Positions 21,152 to 31,424 of a stretch of 64,000 nucleotides of DNA are shown piece by piece. The notes under the pieces are model-generated. The model saw only the letters and a list, made by a program, of their open reading frames with translations, was not told the origin of the DNA and searched no databases. How positions within the stretch are numbered: position 1 is the first letter of the stretch; each line of letters begins with the position of its first letter. The position numbers and the translations under genes were made by a program. The DNA lies in contig JARGSG010000095.1 of the NCBI GenBank assembly GCA_030374805.1, positions 186,001-250,000 on the forward strand, written 5' to 3'. The DNA comes from Gracilaria gracilis. Taxonomy: Eukaryota > Rhodophyta > Florideophyceae > Gracilariales > Gracilariaceae.

Positions 21152-23372
21152 GAGGGCATCGTTCTTGAGGCCGAAGAGGTGGCGAGGAGGTCGGTGAGCA
21201 CAACATCATTAGTCCCTGCTGATGTTGTCCATATTGTCGTAGAGAACGACTGTAGATTCTCGAGTAGTGTAAACGACAGGAGGCAGAGGAAGCAAAGAAT
21301 GACATAACGCTGGCTTTGCAGCTCACGAGACTGCCGCGCCCGCGGTAGTGAAATGGTTCATTGGCTGGTGTCCCCATGTTTATTAGCAATAACCGTCTTG
21401 TCCGGCGGCATTGTACCATATCAGCCATAAGAACGCGGGTAACGCTAGCTCTTGAGATCGTACAGTATTTACTTACAGGGTAATTTGGCTTGTTGGGTTT
21501 TCATGGCTCGTAGGTTTTAAACTTACTATTGTTTACATGTAGCGCTCCTTTTTACTGTGGTCTCGGGGGCTGTAGGAATTCGATATCCATACATTTTGTA
21601 CTCTTGATCGCGAAGCCCTTACTACGAAGGCAATGCTACTCGCGTTCACCTGAAGTACATAATGCTCAGTCACAATCCGCAGGAAAACCAGCGGTGTGCC
21701 TTTTCTTGGTAATATCTTTCAAAACTTCCCAAGTTGCAAAAACAGCACAAAAGCGCCGCGTCACACAGGGTATTTTGCTGCTTTTCTGGATTGAAGCCGT
21801 TTTCTGTAGCCAATGGCTACTCTTTTAATTATTCATGGACGAATACCGAAAACTTCTTGAACTCGATGTCATAAAAGCCTGGTTAGCGGTTATTTTTAAT
21901 AACACGCAAAAAAACACCTTCAAGTTCCAACAATGTCTGCGCAAAATACATAAGTACGCGTGGTACAAAAAAATACAGAACAGAAACTGTAATTTGTACA
22001 TCATCGCAAATCGCAAAGACAAAGCTGTGTTTTGAGCTAAAGTCTAGATTGCTCAGTCAAAATCTGCAGGAAAACTAGTTATCTGCCTATTTTTGGTAAT
22101 CTCTTTCAAAATTGGGCTAGCTACCAAATCTACCGCTTATACATAGAATGCGTACAGCTGTTTCAAAAACAGCGTCACTGAGCAGCAATATACACCCCTA
22201 GAAATGCGCCGTGTCACACGGCGCATTTTGTTGCCGTTCTGGACAGACAGCACAAGTAGCTTTAAAGTTTACATACGTGTAAAGTGCAAGACAATTAAAC
22301 GCAGATAAATTGCCACACTCATTTTTGATTTCTAGACCTAATTGTGCTTGCGCCTTCCAATTTGTACACTAAACTAAATATCAAATTACGGATATCGTCA
22401 AGACCCATAGTTTGTGAATTTCCCGCATGCTCCTGTGTGGTACAAATCTTTGCTGAATAAGAACTGCCTAAGTTACTGAAGGAAGACCGACAAACACCGA
22501 TGTGGGTCTACTGATGACGTTGGTATCCCTTATTGCTCACATGAGCTACTTAGGATCCTGAACACAGTTAATATTTGTTACATGCGTTATGTGATCGCGA
22601 GAAGTGTTCGGACTATTTACCTACATAAGTAAAGCGGCGACGGATGCTTCACTATTGTCGTTAGAGATACTACTACCATCTTTTCAGTTTGGAAGTTTAA
22701 CTGGCCAGTTCGGCTGCAACCTCATCGGATTGCGAAACGAGGGAGCGTATCGATATGTACGCGTATGTGGACAGCTTGGAGATTCTCTCTACATAGCAGC
22801 CAAACGTGTAGGCAACGGTATATTGATGAGACCTCGTAATATGGACAATACTATTTGTTGACCAGATCTCCTGTGCTGGGAATCAAAAAAGAATCAGATA
22901 GTGAGCGCAGAAGATTTTTAGAGCCTTACGTAACATGCACCTTACATTGTGTTACGTAAGAGCGCTAAGACCTATGCCGGGCGATCTGATACCTAAACAA
23001 TCAGTCGCATTTGCGTAAGAATAAAACGTTCCGAACTCCTTGAACGGAGTTCGGGGGCGGAACGCTGGAGGGGTCCAGAGTTCTCTGAGTGCCCATTCTC
23101 TGTTCTTCGCGAACATTGCGCTACGCGAATCTAGACAGGTCAACACTATTGTTCTTGATGAAGACGCAGGTTGCTTATTTATTGAACGGGCAGCAAACCC
23201 AATTCAACGTCGGTATATAATCTAACTGCAACCAAAGAGCACATGGGCATTCGACGCTACTTGGGCCCGAGCAGGGGCCATTTGCCAAGTTTGGAACCGA
23301 GAGAAGCTATCTCTGTTTATCACGTCCACTGAAATACCCATCCGTTCCGTTATGCCGAACTTGGCCGTGTCA
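21152..23372. other. long intergenic region with diverged direct repeat and hairpins
   Basis: No gene is supported. Segments near 21665-21800 and 22050-22255 are diverged direct repeats: both have GCTCAGTCA, a GCAGGAAAAC motif, GGTAAT then CTTTCAAAA, and a GCGCCG-GTCACAC core. The second core is a perfect 12-bp-stem hairpin at 22202-22228. Other hairpins are 22925-22960 (CTTACGTAAC ... GTTACGTAAG) and 23031-23053. A lone GAATTTCCCGC near 22418, like the MITE terminus, has no partner. Confidence 0.5.
22202..22228. repeat. perfect hairpin, 12-bp stem
   Basis: AAATGCGCCGTG, loop TCA, CACGGCGCATTT. It is identical in copy 2 at 63387-63413. Confidence 0.65.
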
Positions 23373-23675
23373 TTAGCGTGCATTGCAGTGGACACTATTG
23401 CACTTCCAAGTACAGTAGTTGCGGCGCCTATAATCCCCCTTGACATTGCAACTGTGCCAGCAATTGTTGCACGGTACGTATGCTTTTAAAGCCGTACGTG
23501 CACGGTAACATTGATGACCGTAACTAATGCACATGCCAGGGTTCTTAGACCATTTCTCGGAAGTTTCCAAGTGCTCCGGCATCTCCGTATCAGAAACTGC
23601 GGATTTTTCACTGTGAACGAACGATGACATGGAGAGGAGGAACACGACAAAGGTAAAAACTTTGAAGAGGGACAT
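23373..23675 (-). CDS. small secreted Cys-rich peptide
   Basis: The 100-residue product starts MSLFKVFTFVVFLLSMSSFVHS (signal peptide), has an acidic propeptide-like stretch, then a 50-residue C-terminal part with eight cysteines (spacings C-x7-C-x12-C-x2-C-x3-C-x10-C-x3-C-x4-C). This suggests a disulphide-rich extracellular peptide; no family can be named. A TATA box at 23821-23828 lies about 150 bp upstream. A second open frame overlaps the 3' end (23222-23446) and could be an alternative exon, but this is not shown. Confidence 0.55.
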   Translation of the reverse strand: MSLFKVFTFVVFLLSMSSFVHSEKSAVSDTEMPEHLETSEKWSKNPGMCISYGHQCYRARTALKAYVPCNNCWHSCNVKGDYRRRNYCTWKCNSVHCNAR

Positions 23676-23820
23676 TTTGAATGGAAGAATAGTTGTTTTG
23701 AGAGGAAGTGTCAGAACAAGGGCTTCGTCGATGAAAAGGTGTGACTCGTGCTAGAGCTCAAGTGTTGTTGAAATCTTTGCTTGGGGGTTGCACCGCTGAG
23801 AGGAATTGCTCACGGTTGCC

Positions 23821-23828
23821 CTTTTATA
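23821..23828 (-). promoter_or_regulatory. TATA box of Cys-rich peptide gene
   Basis: On the minus strand it reads TATAAAAG, about 146-153 bp before the ATG at 23675. Confidence 0.5.
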
Positions 23829-23904
23829 CCCTTTGTACACAGGTCTACTTGGATAGTATTATGTCAGCAGCTCGCAGTGAGGACTGAGTTTTGTGGACCG
23901 CTGA

Positions 23905-24395
23905 CCGACAGACTGTTATCGGGGACCAAAGTTTGGTGAATAAGTTACTCGGATTAGAGATCAAAGTACCGGAGATCTCGGAGTTTTGGGGGACGCGCGA
24001 GTGGAGAAAGCGGGGGCGGGGGCAATTAAGCGGTATGACTGGTTCATCATGGGCGTCGGACCTGAGTGGCAATCAGTGATAAGCAAGTATGTGGGCAGGG
24101 AGCATATCTGAGATCTCGGAGTTTCAGGGGGGGGGCAGGGAAGGGGGCAGCGGTAGGAGTGGGCGGTATGACAGGTTCATCATGGACGTCGGACATGAGT
24201 GATCATCAGTGATAAGCGCGAGGCTTATGGACGGTTGAATGATAGACTGGTACCTGTCATCAAAGTTTGAAGGATAAGGTACACGGATCAGAGATCTAAG
24301 TACCTGAGATTTTGGAGTTTCGGGGGCGGGTGGAGTTAAACGGTATGACTAGTTGATCATGGACGTCGGACCTGAATGACAATGAGTGATTTACC
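23905..24395. repeat. degenerate GC-rich minisatellite, about three units
   Basis: Three consecutive units, roughly 23905-24085, 24086-24215 and 24216-24395, share the ordered motifs GAGAT-C-GGAGTTT, a G-run, GCGGTATGAC-GGTTCATCATGG, CGTCGGAC-TGAGTG and CAGTGAT. The first and third also share a CAAAGTTTG leader. Unit lengths differ, mostly in the G-rich centre. Confidence 0.65.
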
Positions 24396-25239
24396 CGTTG
24401 CCAGCAAAGTTTACAACGTGATTCTCGGAGAACGACAACTGCATAGCTGGCTCACGCGACCGCCGTCACTGGTACGGATTGCCTTTATTCCTATTCCGCC
24501 GTAGAAGAAGGGTGCAACCAAAACGATCATCAAGGGAGCTGATGGCCTCTTGTTTCCTGCTTTTGAGGGCATTGAAGGATGAACTAGAAGCACATGCAGA
24601 AGCATATCGTCGTGTTGCTTGACTCTCTCGTTTTGTTCTTGGTTTCTTGTAGATTCTTTAATCCACAATCTTGTATACATGTGCAACTTGTATTTCTTCA
24701 ATATAATATTGCATTTATGGAAGAAAGGATTATGAAAATCATTGGCAATTGAATTTTAAACATCATCCCTCAACAGCTTTCTTCCTCTGATGTTTGTCAT
24801 ACTGTGTTTCCATTTTGTCGCAGCTGAGCGCTGCGCCGTTGCCTGAGTAGTGCTTATCCATGTGCCTATCTCGCTCGTTGGTTGCCATACTGCACATTCA
24901 CTAGATAACGTCGTCAATTTTCTACTTGTGAAACAAGCCATCCTTCACACAATGCCCTGACGCTTTCGTGAAAACAACAGAGCACATCACCAAAGGTCTT
25001 CTCGCGCGACATCGTCGAACCGTTCCTCGCGCCATGACACCGCACCCGCACCCGGTCTAAGCGAGACGAGCCTCACGGACTGTAAGCATGTCGTCGAGGC
25101 GTTGGAATGTTACTTGACTTGGCTGATTCAGCGCAGCAAGAGGTTGCCATTGCAACAGCGGCAGAGAGTCTTCGAGCTAGCCAATAAGAACCGTTCCAAA
25201 TTTCACTCGGTTAAAGTTCAGACCATCACGCCTGCAGAG
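24396..25239. other. intergenic with a possible gene fragment
   Basis: Nothing is supported as a whole gene. A plus-strand open stretch at about 25085-25239 (VEALECYLTWLIQRSKR and on) runs straight into the solo LTR at 25240 and could be the 3' part of a decayed gene, but it has no recognisable domain. Confidence 0.35.
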
Positions 25240-25473
25240 TGTCGTGCTGGAGGCCGACAGTTAAGCATACAGCAGAGACAGTTGCGCCCCGCTTCAAGCT
25301 GAGCTTGAAGTAGTTAATAGTGTGACTATAGAACGCGACTTATAGCCACAAACATCTTGTGGAACCGTCCGCGGGTCTCCTTAAAAGCCCCACGGACGGA
25401 TGAGCAAACTGCAGATGTCCCGGCAGGCGTCTGGTTGAAGCTCCCTGCGCCTCCCTCCTCCTTCATCTCTACA
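25240..25473. mobile_element. solo LTR, 234-bp family, copy 2
   Basis: It has the same TGTCGTGC...TCTACA ends and length as the copy at 3638-3871, and very similar sequence. The flanking pentamers (CAGAG and ATACG) do not match, so either the target duplication has decayed or the copy was rearranged. Confidence 0.65.
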
Positions 25474-25816
25474 ATACGTCATTCATGCCGGATAGGAATG
25501 TTCGAAAATATGGCGGATCCAAAGCTGGTTGTGCATGCATGAGTCTGAAGAGGTTTCGCTGCCAGTGACTGGCAAAGTACGTGAACAAATTGCGGCATAG
25601 ACACACCCGTAACGATATTTCCCTGAGAACCAGGCGACAAACCTTCATATTTTCATAATTCTTTTATCGAGCACTTCCGTGTTCCTCCCTGTAGATCTTT
25701 GTGCTTTGGAAAGTGCATGAGACAGAGGGCTAGCCCTTGCTCATATTGGCCTGTTGCACCGTGGGGTAACGACACTCCGCGTTCAGTGTGTCCCACAAGG
25801 ACGACACTGGGAATTG
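25474..25816. other. intergenic between solo LTR and MITE
   Basis: I see no gene or structured element in this stretch. Confidence 0.4.
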
Positions 25817-26555
25817 CGGGAAATTCGCCAATTTTAGATTGTTATTGATAGAGTGATTGTCATGAGTTTCGTGCATGGTTTGATCCTGTGGTGTAAATAT
25901 TTTGAAAATATTATTGTCAGCACGTGTGGCTTACCGTACTCCTTTCCCGTCAAGAGTTGCACATTTCTACGCACACTTTCAACATCTTCACACGGGAAAA
26001 GGACGTTCTTCTGAGCTACTCGCAAAACAGAACTCCTTTTTCTCCTCCAGATCTCCCTAAATGTTTGATATTTTTGCATACGTTGTAAGATAAGTAGTCA
26101 TACAACTGGAGCACGTAATCATTTTAGCTTTAAAATGTTCTCAATTCCAGGAATAAGCACTAAAAAAGGCGTAAAAAGGCGGTTTTTGCTACTTGTTTTG
26201 CGTATGTATGCGTCGTAATTCTTTGATTCACTGCTTTCAATTTATGGGCAAACAGGGTACTCCAGTATTAAAATATTTGTCGTACTAAAGTATGCAAGGG
26301 AATATTAAACTTGAGAAGATTCGATAAAGTTAGAGGCGTTCCAATTTTTGGTGTAACGGGAAAAGGAACATGTTGCACTGTTTGACAGTCTTCTCAAAAA
26401 GTGCATTCTGCATGCACTACAGCTATTGAAGCTGCAAGACTGACATATACAATTTCTAACGCTTACAGTGGCGTAGTTCAGCAACTGGTACAAGAAACAT
26501 GTGACATTCAACTTTCCGTTTTTATTTAGAATTTCAATGAGAGCAAATTTCCCGC
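25817..26555. mobile_element. MITE-like repeat, copy 2
   Basis: This 739-bp element has the same GCGGGAAATT...AATTTCCCGC ends and orientation as the copy at 80-814, with scattered substitutions, so the two insertions are not recent. Confidence 0.6.
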
Positions 26556-26924
26556 ATCTCCTTGTTCCTAGAGTTGAAGTGATGGGTGACGAAAAGGGCA
26601 CGGTAGACGATCGCGATCGGCGCCGACGCAGGTTTATTGAGCTGCCATCCAGCACACTCGGAATCTAGGAATGTTACCTTCGTAGGTATGTCTTCGCACC
26701 TCGGAATTCGGTGAGGTTCTGTAAAGGTACTTGTAAGGTGACTCACCAAGAGGAGGTCTGTGCGTCACCATACACACCTTTCAATTGCAACTCCCACATA
26801 CTACACGTCGCACGAGTGAACACATGCAGCGTAAACAAACGAAAGGGGTCATACTGACTGACGGCTACGGTTGTTTGCTTTGCGTGTGGACACGAGTGAC
26901 ACTGTCCTGGACACGTCTGACATG
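26556..26924. other. intergenic
   Basis: No gene or repeat recognised. Confidence 0.4.
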
Positions 26925-27378
26925 ATATTATTCATCGCAAAGCTATCGCTTTGCGGCGTAAGATCTTTAATGTCTGGGTACTGGGTGGTGCAGACGGCCA
27001 TGTCTTAGCACCGTGCAGTTAAGCACAACTTTAAGCACACAGTACTCTCGACAGGAGATGTACTGTTATTCAGTAAAGCGAGCGGGGCGCAAGTTGATGG
27101 AAACAACTAAGGTCGTATTGGTGAACAACGCAGCAGGACAAACACCAGCATGGTCTGCGTCGTTGAAGAACATCTTGCGCCACGCCGCTTCTAGAATTAG
27201 CTCTAATAAATCCACTTCTGCAGGCCCTCGAAATTATATTATTCATCGCAAAGCTATCGCTTCGCGTCGTAAGATCTTTAATGTCTGGGTACTGGGTGGT
27301 GCAGACGGCCATGTCATAGCACCGTGCAGTTAAGCACAACTTAAAGCACACAGTACTCTCGACAGGAGATGTACTGTT
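26925..27378. repeat. 143-bp direct repeat pair at the 3' side of the RT/RNase H element
   Basis: 26925-27067 and 27236-27378 are direct copies starting ATATTATTCATCGC and ending GATGTACTGTT, with about six mismatches. They contain a small hairpin (GCAAAGCTATCGCTTTGC). They stand 70-520 bp beyond the stop of the RT/RNase H frame, on its 3' side. Repeats placed this way resemble the split direct repeats of Ngaro/PAT-type DIRS elements, but no matching repeat is seen at the 5' side and no tyrosine recombinase is seen. Confidence 0.55.
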
Positions 27379-27448
27379 CCCATCCCGTGATCGACGAAAG
27401 ATATTGAGGCGATGCTCTTACAGAGAGAGTCTTTGACACGGCTCTCTC

Positions 27449-29676
27449 TTATGGCCGAGATGGTTCATCGGTGGCGTTCATTTCCGACGGAATGTGCACA
27501 AAAGACACACGTATCCCGACTGCGAGGCATAATGATCCAAATCGACGGCAGCAGAGAAGAAGCGGAAGAGACGAGGACCTTCCTTTCCTCAGGGCTTCAA
27601 GGGTGACCATTGAGTCTGTGAAGAATATTAACCGGCATCGATTAAGGCCATGATGCATGAGCCAGTTCAGAGCTAGAACTGCGGTGGCTGTCTCGAGGCA
27701 ATCAATATGTTCGGGCTTGTTCCATTTGTGTACGATCGCCGTACTCCAGGAGAGATATTTGTAAATTCTGCGAACTTCTTCTGTGTTCCTCATGAATTCG
27801 ATGCCTTGCGAATTGGGGTTTTGTGCCAGTGCCTGTGATAGTCGCCAGAGTTCTGTAGCGAGATGAATGGGTACAATTGAGAATAGGACAGCACCTGCGG
27901 TAGGCGACGCATCGAAGGTGACAATAATGTTCAAAATAGGTAACCTGACATCTACGACCGCCATCGGCAGAAGAGTGGACAATAGAGATATCTCTTTCTC
28001 GTCTTGTTCCGATAGAGCAATATGCCCACTCTCAAGGCGAGAAGAGTGTCTATAAACAGCGTCGAAACATGACAAGAGGGGTCGGTTAATCAAGGCAGGC
28101 CATATGAGTTTCCCAAGAATAGACTGCCATTCATGGTGGTTGATCGTGCTGGATCGAAATAGTTCTTGCAAAGAACAGTGCAGTCTGTCCATTTTGCGTC
28201 GGATAGAGAATACGAGGCCATCCTGCAAGTTCCAGATACAGCCGATGAAGGGGAGGTTCTGTCGCACGACGCTGTCGAAAGGACACGATTTGCTTGGTTT
28301 GATCGGTAAATTCGCTGCGTAGAATACTGTTCTCAAGATCTTATAGAGAAAGAGTAGTGCTTGCGGGGTCCAAATACAGACGACAATACCGATGTCATCG
28401 ATAATATGGAGCAGCAGGGATAGTTTTTCGCTGACGACAAACGGAGCATTCTCCCGGCAGAAAGGCAGTAGGCGTAAGGCAGCGCGGGGGGCAATGCGGG
28501 ACTGGCAGAAGATATGAAATGACTCTTGAAGGAGGTGGCCTGCAAATGTATGACTGATATAGACTGACCATTTAAACCCCATAGGCATTGTTGCCTGGCA
28601 TGGTCGAAGCCACACTCTTTTTCCAATGGGCTTCCTGAGATATTGAGAGATTCTCGCGATAAAAGAGGAAGATAAGTGGTCAGTGGTGACTTTCTGCAGT
28701 GGGAAAAGCCTTGAAAGCGTGGAGGGGAGCACAATATTATGAAACATATTGGCTACATCCAGGTAGATGGCTGACAGTTGCTGCGCGGGAAGGATGGACT
28801 GAAAGAGACTTGGATCGGGGAGAGAGGTATATGGTGGGCCGGGCAGAAGGAGATTTTGAACGCGAGGCCAAGATATCAAACGGTCTTCTTGCGGTGATTT
28901 CGTGACAGCGAATAGCGTAAGTTGGATGACGTCCGCGAGTTGGGAGTAACGTTCGTCTTCCTTCGATTGGAGAGACCAGGTTAACATTCCAGAGTCGTGC
29001 ATTCTTTCCAAGAGGTGGAGATAGTTCGACGGAGTAGCGTGGGTGCGAGGTTTCGGCAGTGAATTGCGGATTGAGAAGGCATTCTGGGCTTGAAAGAGAG
29101 TAGAATACAGAACTTCTTCAAACTTAGAGTGTTCTGGGCCAAGAAAGAGACGTCTAATATCCTCGGGGACTCTAGACATCCAGTGATGCGAGGTTTCGGG
29201 AGGGGGGGATTGCCTAGAGGGTGGGAGCGAGAGACGGGATGGTTTGATTGGCTTAAAAAGGCCTCTTGAGAACCATTCGGACTTAGTTTTGTAAACGTGG
29301 TCAAATGCTGGCGTAGAGAACATGTCAGGGAAGGCTCGGAAGGTGTAATCGTGGATGGCTTCCTCATCTTCTGAGATGGATGAGTGGGTGAGAAAATAAG
29401 ATACAGTGTCCAGGACATGTCGTTGTGCGTTGAGATGCGAGTGTATGGAGCGAGGATATCGTTTTCGCTTCTTGCGTGGTTGTTTGGGTCCAAGAAAGAG
29501 ATGGGTAAGCGATTCTATAACTGCAAGAGCTCGGGGACAATTAGACAGAAGAGAGTTCACGCGAGGTATAGGGAATATGAGAATGAACGCAGTGGAGTTG
29601 GTCACTTCCCAGACGGACGATTCTTGTAGTTCTGCTGTTGATTCTGGGTGTGCCCGTGATTCTGGTGGTAGGAGCG
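27449..29676 (-). mobile_element. RT/RNase H retroelement, 3' part (fossil)
   Basis: A minus-strand open frame encodes a reverse transcriptase with motif A IYLDVANMFHN, motif B MPMGFKWSVYIS and a HIIDDIGIV catalytic box in place of the commoner YxDD, then an RNase H domain (FDASPTAGAVLFS, FTDSMVTLEAL) ending HIPSEMNATDEPSRP at the stop. No integrase is visible. The order and the RNase H tail suggest a DIRS-like or unclassified lineage rather than Ty1 or Ty3. The element is cut by the chromovirus at 29677-40871, and its 5' side resumes at 40877. The element appears incomplete. Confidence 0.65.
29672..29676. repeat. target-site duplication GAGCG, left side
   Basis: GAGCG directly precedes the left LTR and is repeated at 40872-40876 directly after the right LTR. 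Confidence 0.9.
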
Positions 29677-30219
29677 TGTGGTATAATGCACAAAAAGGGA
29701 GAGAGTCCGAAGCGGTCTTGAGACGGGAGCGGCGGTAGCGTACAGTCTTGTGACTGTAATGAATCCGAGCGGAGAGAAGGGGCGGAAGCACTGGGCGGTC
29801 GAGGGGAGAGTGGACGATTGGTATCACCAGGCACGTACAGGAACGTGCGGAAGGGTACGAACGGTCTGAGAAACCCAATAAAGGAGTAGCCGTGCGGTCT
29901 ATCGTTAGTGCAAACTAGCGAAGAAGACGTTCGGCAGGAGATGCTTGTCGTTTACGATTGGGGCCTCGGGAGATCCGACCTACAACTAAATATCGGGTCT
30001 GGGCCCCATTACTAACTACTGTACGATCGGTCTAATTTGCACTGTCACTACCAAGTCCGTACACGTGGCCAACTTGTACGCTGTGCCAACCCGTCCGGCA
30101 CTTGATCACCAAATCATACACGTGGCGGTGCCACTGCACCAGCCCATCGTGCACTACCCCTTCGTACGTGAACGGCTGATCAGACACACTCTGCACCAAC
30201 TCGGACCCACTATACTACA
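29677..30219 (-). repeat. 3' LTR of the chromovirus
   Basis: 543 bp, starting TGTGGTATAATGCAC on the plus strand. It is nearly identical to the right LTR; the one difference noticed is close to its inner end. Confidence 0.9.
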
Positions 30220-30232
30220 GATCCCCCTCCTA
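30220..30232 (-). promoter_or_regulatory. polypurine tract of the chromovirus
   Basis: On the minus strand the bases adjoining the 3' LTR read AGGAGGGGGATC, a purine run that fits a plus-strand primer. Confidence 0.6.
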
Positions 30233-31424
30233 CACTTGCGCTCCGCCCTCGGAGCGCCGCGTAACGTCGCCAAGTCGGTACGCGTCTATCCGTATGGTTT
30301 AGAGGGCGCCATAACGTCCGTTCGGAAATTTTGCCCGGAATGGGCGGGGCGGAGCCATGCCAAAATTTCCAGAGCGGGAGCGACGAGAGGAGCGTGTGTA
30401 CGTGTGGTAAGGTCCAAACCGAGCGGAACGAAAGGCGCTGGCACGCGAACGCTGGATCGAAGACAAACGGGGCTTGATCCGGGGCGTACGCAACCGTAAT
30501 AACTGTGCAGACCGTAGACACTTGTTCGAGTACCGTCAACGAGCTCGGTACCTCTTACGTTCAAGCCCGATCGGAAATGTGCATCCTGTTCTGCAGGGCG
30601 TCCGTGTCGGTCACCACACGGAGCGTGTCCGGCAGGGCTTCGAAGTCGTCAGCCCCGCCTACCGCGAGGTCTGCGCTTGGTGTCATCCATTCGGTAACAC
30701 GCAGCACGCGTGCGTGGAGTCCGTACGGGTTACGGGGAGCCACAGCGTCCGCTTTCGGAAAATTTGCCCAGGATGGGCGGGGCGAAGCCATGCCCGATTT
30801 CCCTAAGTGGAGGAGACACCATATGGACGGGACCGTTGGGGACGCTTGCCGTGTTAAGTACGAGCGGGCGTGAAGACGGGTACTGACGGCAGCGAAGGCG
30901 TGCGTGTATCCGTGTCTTTCCGTGCGGTTCGTCTCGAAGGAGAATGCCCGATGGGGATCCATTCGGTACACCCGGCACGTCTCGATGGAGGGTGTCTGGC
31001 GGGTACGCGTATTGGCGCGCGCCGCACGTCTCGACGGAGGGCGTACGGCGGATGATCCCTTAGCGGTCGAACGCGTGTCCGTACGAATACGCCGTGTCCG
31101 AAGCGGTGGTCCTTTTTCGTAAATGGGGTGGCGGTCGAAGGACCGTCAGTGCTCATTGTGACCATACGGGCGAGCGACCGTACGAATTGGACGCGATGCG
31201 ACGCCGCGACGAAGCGAGTGTATAGCGTATCTCGTGTGCAGTGGGTGGCGGAACGTCAGCTCCTGATCCTCCAATAAAAATAAATTGGTCAGCACTGACA
31301 TTTCGTCCGCGCGGTGCCTGTACGATGACATAGTCGTCGTGGCGATTCCAAACGGTCGGTAATACCTCAAGTACCGCGTTGTCGTGTTCACCTCCCCCTA
31401 TAAGAGCGCCAGCCAAGCGTTGAC
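30233..31424. other. non-coding region between the 3' LTR and the antisense ORF
   Basis: This GC-rich stretch contains a diverged direct repeat (about 30314-30370 and 30744-30802, both with TTCGGAAA...TTTGCCC and GGGCGGGGCG-AGCCATGCC) and, near 30930-31045, a short CGTCTCGANGGAG motif three times. A TATA-like TATAAGAG is at 31399-31406. No coding sequence is supported. Confidence 0.55.
31399..31406 (+). promoter_or_regulatory. possible promoter of the antisense ORF
   Basis: TATAAGAG lies only 19-26 bp before the first ATG (31425). If it is used, transcripts would start near 31430 and the next in-frame ATG at 31467 (MAPTPSGSG) would be the start. Another AT-rich candidate is at about 31272-31285. 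Confidence 0.4.

Noticed and set aside
23222-23446. Second ORF overlapping the Cys-rich peptide gene
   Set aside because: No start context or domain; could only matter if spliced, for which no clear signal was found.
3638-25473. The two 234-bp LTRs as ends of one 21.8-kb element
   Set aside because: Host genes and the palindrome lie between them and the outer flanks do not match; both are solo copies.
26925-27378. CRISPR-like or tRNA-like array
   Set aside because: Only two long units, eukaryotic context, and no cloverleaf; they are ordinary direct repeats.
27449-29878. Reading the RT/RNase H frame as starting at 29878
   Set aside because: The first 67 codons lie in the chromovirus LTR and are also found at the other LTR; the frame only runs through by chance.
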